Shown: positions 1 through 6,606, counted from the first letter of the stretch. The stretch is DNA of 8,143 nucleotides from Betaproteobacteria bacterium HGW-Betaproteobacteria-20 (GCA_002842195.1 PHCL01000046.1:1-8143), one strand, 5' to 3'. Translations and numbers: made by a program. The notes: generated by a model from the letters alone, not told the origin.

Positions 1-348
1 GTTTCTGGCGGATTTACCTTTTTTGCAGACCGCGTAAAAGCCATACTGGCGCTGGATTATGCAGTTTCCAATACCTTAGAGATTATTGACGGAAAACTTA
101 CGGGCAATATTTTAGGGGATATTGTCGATGCGCAGGTAAAAGCCGACGAGTTAATTAAATTACGCGATAAATTAGGGCTAACCGCTGCACAAACCATTGC
201 CATCGGCGATGGCGCAAACGACCTGAAAATGATGCAGGCCGCAGGCATCGGGGTGGCTTACCACGCCAAACCTATTGTGCAGGCGCAAGCGAACTATGCG
301 CTGAACTATGTAGGCTTAGATGGCGTAATCGGCTTGCTGACTACTTAA
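1..348 (+). CDS. serB: Phosphoserine phosphatase SerB, C-terminal part (5' end outside window)
   Basis: HAD-superfamily phosphatase that removes phosphate from O-phosphoserine, the last step of serine synthesis, in the cytoplasm. The reading frame is open from base 1 and gives 115 residues ending at TAA (346-348). It begins inside the HAD motif region with VSGGFTFFAD, very like E. coli SerB VSGGFTYFAD. The motif III lysine is K47 of the fragment (DAQVKADE). Motif IV is IGDGANDLKMM, with D70 and D74 as the Mg2+ ligands, followed by AGIGVAYHAKP, which is typical of SerB. The nucleophile motif (DxDxT) and any regulatory N-terminal part lie upstream of the window, so integrity of the whole gene cannot be judged. 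It is convergent with the pyrophosphorylase gene at 433-1545. Family assignment is very secure. Confidence 0.96.
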   Translation, partial: VSGGFTFFADRVKAILALDYAVSNTLEIIDGKLTGNILGDIVDAQVKADELIKLRDKLGLTAAQTIAIGDGANDLKMMQAAGIGVAYHAKPIVQAQANYALNYVGLDGVIGLLTT

Positions 349-352
349 CTTA

Positions 353-368
353 ATCCTTCAACAAGGAT
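353..368. terminator. Small hairpin after serB, weak terminator candidate
   Basis: ATCCTT-CAAC-AAGGAT is a perfect 6-bp stem with a 4-base loop, starting 5 bases after the serB stop. No proper T-run follows on either strand, so termination is only suggested by its place between two convergent genes. A second 6-bp stem (GAACGA 369-374 with TCGTTC 382-387) follows at once and runs into the repeat at 384-411. Confidence 0.25.
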
Positions 369-383
369 GAACGATTTAATTTC

Positions 384-411
384 GTTCGTGGTGAGCTTGT
401 CGAACCATGAC
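384..411. repeat. REP-like palindrome between convergent genes
   Basis: The stretch contains GGTGAGCTTGTCGAACC inside an imperfect palindrome. Arms 386-392 and 404-410 give 7 pairs including one G-T, around an 11-base loop. The core TTCGACAAGCTCACC (minus-strand sense) is, from general knowledge, a very common intergenic palindrome type in proteobacterial genomes, usually grouped with REP elements. Only one copy is in the window, so its repeat nature is inferred from familiarity rather than shown here. Confidence 0.5.
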
Positions 412-432
412 TTGTACAGAGTACCCTTGAGC

Positions 433-1545
433 TTAAAATCTTGCATCGCCCCAGCGCAACGGGCAGCGATCATCACCAATGTAATAGGTCTCGCCACTGC
501 GATCAACGCAGTAATTCGGTGAGATAATCATCTCAGAAAAGGTCATGCCTTCACTGATACGCGTGTACTCGAATAATACAGACCGGATAACCTTAGCATT
601 TTTATAGATGTGCGAGCCGTGTGAAATCCAGCACGGACCGATGATTTCAGCGCCCGCATCAATCTGCGTGCCTGAATCAATATATACCGGGCCTTCTATC
701 TTAACGTTGTCCCAGTCAATTTTAGTATTCAGCCCTACCCACACGCCAGGTCTAACCTCCTTACCCGGCATTTGCATATAACTAATTTCACCTCGCAATA
801 CGCGTTGCAATACTTCCCAATAATCCGAGATACGCCCGATATCAATCCAGTTATAAAATCGATTTTGTGCGTAAAAAGGCAGGTTTTTTTCAACAAGTAA
901 GGGGAACAACTGACTGCCGATATCAAAATTCACGCCTGGCGGGATTAACGCGATGGCTTCAGGTTCAAAAAAGTAAATCCCGGTACTCGCCAGGTTAGAG
1001 CGTGCATCCTGTGGCATTGGTTTTTCCTGAAACGAAATCACGCGACCAGCCTGATCCGTTTCAACCATACCGTAGTTACTCACTTCAGCGCTAGGCACCT
1101 CCATCGCAACCACGCTCACTATCGCTTTTTTCTGTTTGTGCTCGAATAATGCAGAGCCTATATCTAGATCGATGAGTGCATCACCGCACATCACAATAGT
1201 GGTCTGATCAAAGAAACCACCAAAATCCTGTATGTGCCGCATTCCTCCAGCCGAACCCAGCGGCTTGGGTGTAAGTTCGCCATGATCGTAAATGCCTTCG
1301 TAGGAATAACCGATTTCCACGCCCCAGCGCTGACCATTACCAAAATACTGCTCAATTTTACTGTTTAAGTGCGCCACATTGACCATAATTTCGCGTACTC
1401 CATGTCGCGCAAGATGCTCAATTAAATATTCCATCACCGGCTTACCCAAAATCGGAATCATAGGTTTTGGTAAATCCTTGGTCAACGGACGTACCCGTGT
1501 TCCCTGCCCGGCAGCTAAAATCATTCCCTTGAGTTGAGTTGTCAT
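433..1545 (-). CDS. NDP-sugar pyrophosphorylase with C-terminal beta-helix (mannose-1-P guanylyltransferase-like)
   Basis: 370-residue nucleotidyltransferase that would join a sugar-1-phosphate to an NTP to make an NDP-sugar for glycan or exopolysaccharide synthesis. The N-terminal Rossmann-like domain (about 1-240) has the family signature LAAGQGTRVRPLTKDLPKP (10-28, with R16 and K27), the metal-site CGDALID (D122), FQEKP (173-177) and NWIDIG (second metal Asp, D235). Residues about 265-335 read as hexapeptide repeats of a left-handed beta-helix, as in GDP-mannose pyrophosphorylase-like proteins. Substrate (mannose-1-P with GTP, or glucose-1-P with UTP/dTTP) cannot be fixed from sequence. 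The start is supported by AGGGA (1552-1556) six bases upstream and by a promoter at 1588-1617, so the gene is probably a single-gene unit separate from the upstream tRNAs. It is convergent with serB. Confidence 0.9.
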   Translation of the reverse strand: MTTQLKGMILAAGQGTRVRPLTKDLPKPMIPILGKPVMEYLIEHLARHGVREIMVNVAHLNSKIEQYFGNGQRWGVEIGYSYEGIYDHGELTPKPLGSAGGMRHIQDFGGFFDQTTIVMCGDALIDLDIGSALFEHKQKKAIVSVVAMEVPSAEVSNYGMVETDQAGRVISFQEKPMPQDARSNLASTGIYFFEPEAIALIPPGVNFDIGSQLFPLLVEKNLPFYAQNRFYNWIDIGRISDYWEVLQRVLRGEISYMQMPGKEVRPGVWVGLNTKIDWDNVKIEGPVYIDSGTQIDAGAEIIGPCWISHGSHIYKNAKVIRSVLFEYTRISEGMTFSEMIISPNYCVDRSGETYYIGDDRCPLRWGDARF

Positions 1546-1587
1546 CCAAATTCCCTATGGTTTTTAAATCTAGTTCTGTAAGCAAAA

Positions 1588-1617
1588 ATTATACTAGCTC
1601 ATGACACATTTTGCCGA
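1588..1617 (-). promoter_or_regulatory. Sigma70-type promoter for the pyrophosphorylase gene
   Basis: On the minus strand a perfect -10 box TATAAT (1588-1593) lies 18 bases from TCGGCA (1612-1617), which matches the -35 consensus TTGACA at 4 of 6 positions. The start of transcription would fall near 1580, giving a leader of about 35 bases that includes the AGGGA ribosome site. It lies downstream of tRNA-Cys, so the pyrophosphorylase need not depend on tRNA transcription. Confidence 0.6.
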
Positions 1618-1664
1618 CTATTATTGGACTTACTGTTGATTTTATTAACGTAGATGATCATTGG

Positions 1665-1738
1665 TGGAGGCGCGAGCCGGAGTCGAACCGGCCTAAACGG
1701 CTTTGCAGGCCGCGGCATAACCGCTTTGCTATCGCGCC
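1665..1738 (-). tRNA. tRNA-Cys (GCA)
   Basis: 74-nt tRNA with encoded CCA. Acceptor stem GGCGCGA pairs with TCGCGCC, followed by TCCA. The D-arm stem is GCA/TGC, the anticodon stem GCGGC/GCCGT carries loop CTGCAAA, with anticodon GCA read at 1704-1706, and the T arm is GCCGG-TTCGACT-CCGGC. It lies 147 bases beyond tRNA-Gly in the same direction, as in the E. coli glyW-cysT pair, but a strong terminator separates the two here. A poor promoter candidate (TATACT at 1781-1786) could serve it, with its -35 falling inside the terminator stem. Confidence 0.97.
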
Positions 1739-1797
1739 TTTGATGCGAGCGTTATTTGAAGTTAAACAACGTATATTACCAGTATACCGGCTGAAAC

Positions 1798-1832
1798 TAA
1801 AACGGCGAAAGCATGTTGCTTTCGCCGTTTTA
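1798..1832 (-). terminator. Strong intrinsic terminator between tRNA-Gly and tRNA-Cys
   Basis: A perfect 16-bp inverted repeat (1798-1813 with 1817-1832) closes a 3-base loop. The core is GGCGAAAGCA/TGCTTTCGCC flanked by AAAA and TTTT, so it can work in both directions. On the minus strand it lies 53 bases past tRNA-Gly, at the end of the uvrC-pgsA-tRNA-Gly transcript, and 59 bases before tRNA-Cys. Confidence 0.85.
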
Positions 1833-1885
1833 TGCCATTTTAACTAAATCATGTTTAAACTGATTAACCATGTTTACCAAATTCG

Positions 1886-1961
<76 letters not shown>

Positions 1962-2044
1962 GTCGTTAAGACAGGCGCCATTATAGCGATTTTCAGAATA
2001 CCGTCAAGACTAAACGACACTCTTGATGCTTATTTATTTGACTT

Positions 2045-2641
2045 TTATTGCCCTTTTAATTTTGGCAAAGCGGCTTTCAGGTAATAAGCCATTGATAGCA
2101 ATGTTAAAAATGCGGCAATTACAATTAAAATATGGCCGAATAATTTAGTTGGAAAAATACCCAGCCCGCCTAAATCAATATCATCCCAAAACAATAAAAA
2201 TAATATTGCAACCATTTGCACTGCAGTTTTTACTTTACCTATCATCGCAACGCCTACGCTGCTGCTTTGTCCTTCACCTGCCATCCATTCGCGCAGCGCA
2301 CTTACGGCGATTTCGCGACCGATAATAATCAAGGAAACAATTGCACCAACACGGCCAAATTCAACCAGCACAATAAGCGCGGCGGCCACCATCAACTTAT
2401 CCGCCACCGGGTCCAAAAATGCGCCGAACGCTGATGTTTGATGCCAACGTCGTGCTAGATAACCATCCAGCCAGTCGGTAAATGCGGCAATCGCAAACAC
2501 TGCGGTTGCAAAAATATTCACCATATGAGAAGGCATTGCACTTAATTTGTGTAGATTTTCTGGCCAGTAAAATGCGCCGACAAATATAGGTATCAGCAAA
2601 ATACGCAACCAAGTGAGCATGGTTGGGATGTTAATGTTCAT
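2045..2641 (-). CDS. pgsA: CDP-diacylglycerol--glycerol-3-phosphate 3-phosphatidyltransferase
   Basis: 198-residue inner-membrane enzyme that makes phosphatidylglycerol phosphate from CDP-diacylglycerol and glycerol-3-phosphate, the committed step to phosphatidylglycerol and cardiolipin. The CDP-alcohol phosphotransferase signature is complete: D56, D59-G60, A63-R64, G73, D77 and D81 (DWLDGYLAR then GAFLDPVAD). Hydrophobic segments at about 8-24, 40-54, 83-108, 138-153 and 167-187 fit a multi-pass membrane protein of usual family length. The N-terminus MNINIPTMLTWLRI is typical of PgsA, which supports this start even though only a weak GAG lies upstream. The gene is the second member of uvrC-pgsA-tRNA-Gly. 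Its upstream gap is filled by a 144-bp palindromic element that leaves only about 30 bases before the ATG, so its translation may be affected by RNA structure. Confidence 0.96.
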   Translation of the reverse strand: MNINIPTMLTWLRILLIPIFVGAFYWPENLHKLSAMPSHMVNIFATAVFAIAAFTDWLDGYLARRWHQTSAFGAFLDPVADKLMVAAALIVLVEFGRVGAIVSLIIIGREIAVSALREWMAGEGQSSSVGVAMIGKVKTAVQMVAILFLLFWDDIDLGGLGIFPTKLFGHILIVIAAFLTLLSMAYYLKAALPKLKGQ

Positions 2642-2671
2642 AATTCACACTCAATGATTGAAAAACACTTT

Positions 2672-2815
2672 TGAAACCTTTGAAAAAGCACTGATTGTGG
2701 ATGAAGTGCAAGGCGCACGGAACGCAAGAAGCGGAATGTACACGCAGTACTTGAGCATTCTGAGTACCGCGCAACGCAGCAATTCGCCGCAAGAAGTGCT
2801 TTTTCAAAGGTTTCA
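2672..2815. repeat. 144-bp palindromic element, copy 1 (MITE-like), between uvrC and pgsA
   Basis: The ends are a perfect inverted repeat of about 20 bp: left TGAAACCTTTGAAAAAGCAC, and the right end (2796-2815) is its exact complement. The inner arms are also related as an imperfect inverted repeat (TTGTGGATGAAG on the left, TTGCGGCGAATT on the right strand), so the whole unit could fold as one long hairpin, with GTAC-N5-GTAC near the centre. Copy 2 lies at 6664-6808 in the same orientation. The two share GGATGAAGTRCAAGGCGCAC and, near the right end, GAGTACCGCGCAACGCAG, but differ over about 38 central bases. No coding potential is convincing. The element ends flush against the uvrC stop codon. 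It is non-autonomous: no transposase lies within it. Confidence 0.85.
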
Positions 2816-4615
2816 CTAATGAAATTCTCCGTATATTTTTTCAGCCAAACTCGGGCTAATCCCCTCAACTTGGGAAATTTCGTCAATACTAGCACTTTTT
2901 ACGCCGTCTAATCCACCAAAGCGCGTTAATAGGGCCTTACGGCGCTTTGCACCGATACCTTCAATATCTTCCAGGCTTGAATGCATGCGCGCTTTGGCGC
3001 GTTTGGCGCGATGCCCGGTAATGGCAAATCGGTGCGCTTCATCACGTATTTGCTGCAGTAAATGCAGTCCTTTGTTGTCTTTTTCCAGATTGAGCATTTC
3101 GCCTGTGTCTGAAAAAATCATGGTTTCCAGCCCCGGTCGGCGTTCTTCACCCTTAGCAATGCCGACTAGTAAAATATCCTCCAAGCCAACTTCTGCCATC
3201 ACTTCAACCGCCACACCCAGCTGGCCTTTACCGCCATCAATAAACACCAAATCCGGTCGCATACCTTCGCCAGCTGCCACTTTTTTATATCGACGTGTCA
3301 GCACATCCCGCATCGCAGCATAATCATCGCCAGGCGTAATACCTGTCACGTTATAACGCCTATACTCGCTATTTTGCATATCGCCTCGGTCAAACACCAC
3401 ACAACTGCCGACCGTTGCTTCACCCATGGTATGGCTAATATCAAAACACTCTATGCGCTCGGTACTGTCCGGCAAGTGCAGCGCCTCGCGCAGGGCGACC
3501 AGCTTTGCTTCCTGATTAGCAGAAGTTGCCGCGCGTTGACTCAAGGCAAGCTCGGCATTGGTTTGTGCCATTTTCAGCCACACGCGTTTATCGCCAATTG
3601 CATTGATATTGATTTTGACTTTGCGTCCGGCTTGCTCGCTCAACACCTGCTCAATCACTGCTGTTTCAATCTTAACGCCCACCACGATCAACGGCGGTGT
3701 GTTTTGTGCCACATAATGCTGTGCCAAAAAAGCCGCCATACTGGTTTCCAGTGATTCGCCATCACTATTTTTAGGCATATAACTTCTATCACCCAAATGC
3801 CGCCCGCCGCGTATCATCACCAGGTTAATGCAATGCTGCCCTTGTAATTCTGCACAGGCAATCACATCGGCATCCGACACATTGAAGTCGCTGACAAACT
3901 GCTTGGCCTGCACTTGACGTAAAGCCTGCATGCGGTTTCTAAACACAACCGCCAGCTCATAGTCCTGGTTTGCTGCAGCGGCATTCATCTGCTCACCAAG
4001 CGCATCAATCACCTCATTGGTTTTGCCCTGCAAAAACATCGCGGCCTGCTGTACGTCGTTGCGGTAATCCTCGCCAGAAATCAGCCCGACGCAAGGCGCG
4101 GTACAGCGTTCTATCTGGTGCTGCAAACATGGGCGACTGCGATTGGCGAATACGGTATTTTCACAAGTACGTAACTTGAATACTTTTTGCAAAAGATGAA
4201 TGCTTTCACGCACCGCAACGGAGTTAGGAAAAGGCCCGAAATACTGACTACCTTTGCGCTGCGTACCGCGATGAAATGCCAATCGTGAAAATTCATCGCC
4301 CGTAAGTGTGATGTAAGGGTACGACTTATCATCGCGAAACAACACGTTATAACGCGGCATCAAACCTTTAATCAGGTTATTTTCCAACAATAAAGCTTCC
4401 GCTTCATTGTGAGTGACGGTGGTTTCAATCTTGACGATATTACTCACCATCATGCGCGTGCGCGGACTAGGCAAGTTTTTGTTGAAATAACTTGAAACGC
4501 GCTTTTTTAAATCTTTGGCTTTGCCCACATAAATCACCTCATCCGTGGCGTTTATCATGCGGTACACGCCTGGCAAATTTGGCAGGTTTTTTAGGATGGG
4601 TTTTGGGTCAAACAT
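2816..4615 (-). CDS. uvrC: Excinuclease ABC subunit C (UvrC)
   Basis: 599-residue nuclease of nucleotide excision repair; it joins the UvrB-DNA complex and cuts on both sides of the lesion. Domains in order: GIY-YIG nuclease (about 13-95, GVY at 16-18, YVG at 29-31, R39, E78 in LLLEN), a cysteine set C151, C163, C171, C175 with the spacing of the [4Fe-4S]-binding cysteines of E. coli UvrC, a UVR helix pair that contacts UvrB (about 200-236), an RNase-H-like nuclease (FDISHTMGEA with D392, FIDGGKGQLG with D460, then HRFAITGHR), and tandem helix-hairpin-helix motifs (about 546-599). Length is normal. The start fits the family N-terminus (MFDPKPILKNLPNLPGVYRM), although no clear ribosome site lies upstream. 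It heads the uvrC-pgsA-tRNA-Gly unit, and a hairpin sits 7 bases before its ATG. The TAG stop directly borders the 144-bp element. Confidence 0.98.
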   Translation of the reverse strand: MFDPKPILKNLPNLPGVYRMINATDEVIYVGKAKDLKKRVSSYFNKNLPSPRTRMMVSNIVKIETTVTHNEAEALLLENNLIKGLMPRYNVLFRDDKSYPYITLTGDEFSRLAFHRGTQRKGSQYFGPFPNSVAVRESIHLLQKVFKLRTCENTVFANRSRPCLQHQIERCTAPCVGLISGEDYRNDVQQAAMFLQGKTNEVIDALGEQMNAAAANQDYELAVVFRNRMQALRQVQAKQFVSDFNVSDADVIACAELQGQHCINLVMIRGGRHLGDRSYMPKNSDGESLETSMAAFLAQHYVAQNTPPLIVVGVKIETAVIEQVLSEQAGRKVKININAIGDKRVWLKMAQTNAELALSQRAATSANQEAKLVALREALHLPDSTERIECFDISHTMGEATVGSCVVFDRGDMQNSEYRRYNVTGITPGDDYAAMRDVLTRRYKKVAAGEGMRPDLVFIDGGKGQLGVAVEVMAEVGLEDILLVGIAKGEERRPGLETMIFSDTGEMLNLEKDNKGLHLLQQIRDEAHRFAITGHRAKRAKARMHSSLEDIEGIGAKRRKALLTRFGGLDGVKSASIDEISQVEGISPSLAEKIYGEFH

Positions 4616-4622
4616 GGTGATA

Positions 4623-4670
4623 TTTTAGCACTAGATGCCTGTGCGGGTTTCGCCATCTATCGTGCTAAAA
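4623..4670 (-). promoter_or_regulatory. Long hairpin immediately upstream of uvrC
   Basis: TTTTAGCAC (4623-4631) pairs with GTGCTAAAA (4662-4670), and TAGATG (4632-4637) pairs with CATCTA (4654-4659), leaving a 2-base bulge; GCG/CGC (4643-4645 with 4651-4653) can extend the top. In the uvrC transcript the base of the stem would be 7 bases from the start codon, in the place of the missing ribosome site. No T-run follows, so it is not a standard terminator. It could be a translational control element, an operator, or a stray palindromic repeat; the structure is seen, the role is inferred. Confidence 0.5.
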
Positions 4671-4697
4671 ATCGTGTTGCATGTTTTTTCATATTTA

Positions 4698-4786
4698 GTA
4701 GGGTGTGCAAATGGATTTTAATTTGCACACCGCGTTAAGTTCATACCTTTAATGGTGTGCAAGATAAAGCATTTTGCACACCCTAC
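4698..4786. repeat. Paired REP (BIME-like) unit of the GTAG type, TGTGCA version
   Basis: The unit runs from GTAGGGTGTGCAAA to TTTGCACACCCTAC and contains two hairpins: GGTGTGCAAAT (4702-4712) with ATTTGCACACC (4721-4731), and GGTGTGCAA (4754-4762) with TTGCACACC (4774-4782). The GTAG tetranucleotide at the foot of a palindrome, with an inverted partner ending in CTAC, is the known layout of REP elements moved by RAYT (Y1-type) transposases. A relative with TGGGCA arms is at 6840-6917. No RAYT gene is in the window. Confidence 0.8.
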
Positions 4787-4802
4787 GCTGGCTAATGGCT
4801 TT

Positions 4803-4877
4803 GTAGCCTTGAATGAAACGTAGTGGAATCAAGGTTTCGTTGCAGCCCTCGATTTCATTTCATTGTATCGAGGCTAC
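4803..4877. repeat. Paired REP-like unit, GTAGCC...GGCTAC
   Basis: The unit runs from GTAGCCTTGA to ATCGAGGCTAC. Hairpin one is CCTTGA (4807-4812) with TCAAGG (4829-4834); hairpin two is CCTCGAT (4847-4853) with ATCGAGG (4867-4873). Its right end is followed by CTACGCTGGCT (4874-4884), identical to the sequence at the right end of the previous unit (4783-4793), so the two units share a flank beyond the palindrome. The 124 bases after this unit (4878-5001) show no gene, only ACGTAAAGGC given twice (4957-4966 and 4987-4996). Confidence 0.7.
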
Positions 4878-5001
4878 GCTGGCTCGGTATTGCCATTTGT
4901 ATAAAAACTAACGGTTAATATTGGTGGCATCATCAGATAAATGCACCTAAAAAGGTACGTAAAGGCAAGCGAATTTTGTGAATTAAACGTAAAGGCGGAT
5001 C

Positions 5002-5563
5002 ATTTAATAGTGGTCTGTCCCCTATTGTCCTATTATTATAAAAGTTAAGTCCAACTTTTTAAGACTAGCGACCAAAGCGTTATTACAAAACCAATAACAA
5101 TATACAAATTGTCCCAATTTAAATTTAGCAAATCTGACTCAGCTTTATTAAGTACAATCCAAACAATTCTACGAATAAAATAGATAGATGTTGAACCTAT
5201 CCATACTGAAGCTAATACCAAAAACCAAGTAAATTCAAAAAATCCCCAAATTACAAATACAATAGAAGATATATACAGCAAAGAAGTGAGTGTATATACA
5301 TATTTACTCCTGCTCATTTTTTCCATTGAAAATATTGAAGACCCTAGAATTGATATACCAACAATATACATATAGTCTGAGGCATTAAGTTCTAAGTTTC
5401 CTAGAAATTTAAAGCAGAATATTGATATAGCTAAAATCCACAATATTTTATAAAACATAATTCCAATTGTTTTAAACGAAGATACTATCTTATATCACAG
5501 AAACAAAGCCCCTTAAATTATTAATAATAGTAGACAATAATAGGGGACAGACCACGATTAAAT
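5002..5563. mobile_element. 562-bp inverted-repeat-bounded cassette carrying one membrane-protein gene
   Basis: Inverted ends of 25 bp with one mismatch bound the unit: 5002-5026 and 5539-5563. The inner 17 bases, GTGGTCTGTCCCCTATT, are identical at both ends. Beyond these, TATTATTA (5031-5038) pairs with TAATAATA (5522-5529), so the match runs on with a few small gaps. GGGGACAGACCAC-type ends are, from general knowledge, common around RAYT/IS200-like transposase genes in proteobacteria. Here the unit holds a single AT-rich gene (5045-5458) and no transposase. Base composition shifts clearly at the boundaries against neighbouring coding DNA. Mobility and target duplication cannot be shown from one copy. 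Confidence 0.55.
5045..5458 (-). CDS. Hypothetical small multi-pass membrane protein inside the cassette
   Basis: 137 residues, no family recognised. Five hydrophobic stretches (about 4-20, 28-44, 54-73, 76-95 and 117-134) predict an integral inner-membrane protein with short loops; charged groups lie between them (MEKMSRSK at 45-52, RR at 96-97, NKAESD at 104-109). There is no signal peptide distinct from the first segment and no catalytic motif. Codon use is much more AT-rich than in uvrC or the kinase, with many ATA, TTA and AAT codons, which points to recent transfer. GGA lies only 3 bases before the ATG, so the ribosome site is poor. A weak promoter (TTTAAG, 17 bases, TATAAG) may lie between the gene and the right cassette end. 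A real gene is likely because the frame is long for AT-rich DNA and forms coherent membrane segments. Confidence 0.65.
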   Translation of the reverse strand: MFYKILWILAISIFCFKFLGNLELNASDYMYIVGISILGSSIFSMEKMSRSKYVYTLTSLLYISSIVFVIWGFFEFTWFLVLASVWIGSTSIYFIRRIVWIVLNKAESDLLNLNWDNLYIVIGFVITLWSLVLKSWT

Positions 5564-5621
5564 ACCTGCGAGAGTGACAGTGGCAGTGCGGCACTTTCTT
5601 TAATCATACAAAGAAACAATC

Positions 5622-6479
5622 TTACTCCTCAGCTTTAGCTTCCGCAATCCGCAACAAACGAGCCTCTTCGGCTTTCTTTGTATCCTCAATCTCACGCATC
5701 ACGCTTTTTAAATCCACCGCTTTGGTGCTTTGCCTGAAACGGCCTGTTAGCTCGGTTTCCAGCGTTAAATCGCCATGTGTATACAACGCCCAAATTTCTT
5801 TGCCATATTGCGTGTTCAACAGTTCAGGCGCAAAACGTCCAAAATAGTCACTTAAGTTTCTAACATCGCGCTCCAGCATGCTGCTGGCCTGGTTGTTACC
5901 TGCCGCATCTACTGCCTGCGGTAAATCAATAATCACCGGGCCGTCGGCACTCATGAGGATATTAAATTCAGACAAATCGCCATGCACGATGCCTGCGCAC
6001 AACATACGCACCACTTCTTTAATTAAAGTACGGTGATGCATACGTGCATCTTCTGCACTAAAGGTTATATCGTTCAAGCGTGGCGCGGCGTTGCCGTTGG
6101 CATCGGTCACTAATTCCATCAGCAACACGCCTTCGTAAAAATTATACGGCTCTGGCACACGCACGCCGGCATTGGCGAGGCGATACAAAGCATCGACCTC
6201 CGCACTTTGCCAAGCCGCTTCTTGTGATTCTCGACCGAATTTTGAGCCTTTAGCCATGGCGCGGCCTTGGCGACTATTTTTAGTTTTGCGACCTTCGGTG
6301 TAATCCACACTCTGGCGAAAGCTACGTTTATTCGCCTCTTTATAAACCTTGGCGCAACGCACCTCATCGCCACAGCGCACCACATACACAGTCGCTTCTT
6401 TGCCGCTCATGAGCTGGCGCACCACATCGTCAATCAGGCCGTCTTCAAGCAGGGGTTCAAGTCTTTGGGGAGTTTTCAT
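5622..6479 (-). CDS. RIO-type serine protein kinase
   Basis: 285-residue member of the RIO atypical protein kinase family, a cytoplasmic ATP-dependent kinase whose bacterial targets are largely unknown. Visible motifs: the ATP-binding loop SGKEATVYVV (25-34), lysine K44 in CAKVYK, the flexible stretch 50-90 rich in K, R and Q, a hinge near LLMELV (119-124), the catalytic loop HGDLSEFNIL (166-175, D168 and N173), and the metal-binding IIDLPQAVD (D185 in place of DFG), as expected for RIO1-like proteins. The C-terminal tail (about 262-285) is a charged helix. Upstream sequence shows no strong ribosome site. It stands alone between the membrane-protein cassette and a run of palindromic repeats. 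The family call is firm; substrate and pathway are unknown. Confidence 0.92.
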   Translation of the reverse strand: MKTPQRLEPLLEDGLIDDVVRQLMSGKEATVYVVRCGDEVRCAKVYKEANKRSFRQSVDYTEGRKTKNSRQGRAMAKGSKFGRESQEAAWQSAEVDALYRLANAGVRVPEPYNFYEGVLLMELVTDANGNAAPRLNDITFSAEDARMHHRTLIKEVVRMLCAGIVHGDLSEFNILMSADGPVIIDLPQAVDAAGNNQASSMLERDVRNLSDYFGRFAPELLNTQYGKEIWALYTHGDLTLETELTGRFRQSTKAVDLKSVMREIEDTKKAEEARLLRIAEAKAEE

Positions 6480-6536
6480 GGTCTTATTTTAACCGAGATT
6501 GTTCATTAGTGTTTTTATGCTTCAAAACATGCGGTT

Positions 6537-6606
6537 GTAGGTCGGGTTTCAACCCGAAATCTCGGACTGTCCCACGGGATACAGCTTCGCATAAAGTCCG
6601 ACCTAC
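6537..6606. repeat. Paired REP-like unit, GTAGGTCGG...CCGACCTAC
   Basis: The unit starts GTAGGTCGGG and ends CCGACCTAC. Hairpin one is TCGGGTT (6542-6548) with AACCCGA (6551-6557); hairpin two is TCGGACT (6562-6568) with AGTCCGA (6595-6601), with an inner CCC/GGG. It has the same GTAG...CTAC layout as the other three units but different stem sequences. It lies 57 bases upstream of the kinase start on the kinase side of the gap. Confidence 0.75.

Noticed and set aside
57..248. 63-codon minus-strand frame opposite serB
   Set aside because: Shadow of the well-supported SerB coding frame.
2631..2895. Minus-strand frames of 61 and 85 codons across the first palindromic element, sharing KHFLRRI-ALRGT with frames in the second copy
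   Set aside because: The shared peptide comes from the repeat DNA itself; frames run into uvrC or pgsA, lack ribosome sites, and the two copies diverge at protein level through the core.
2985..3754. Plus-strand frames of 112 and 126 codons inside uvrC
   Set aside because: Antisense shadows of a gene with clear family motifs on the minus strand.
4698..4877. Possible CRISPR-like array from regularly repeated short palindromes
   Set aside because: The units are inverted rather than direct repeats, the spacing is not regular, and no cas gene is present.
4957..4996. Direct repeat ACGTAAAGGC given twice, 30 bases apart, as a possible operator or iteron
   Set aside because: Only two copies of 10 bases, no gene starts nearby on the right strand, and chance is hard to exclude.
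5564..5621. Possible terminator after the RIO kinase gene (AGTGC-GCACT type stem)
   Set aside because: The stem AGTGCCGCACT leaves almost no loop and no T-run follows on the minus strand.
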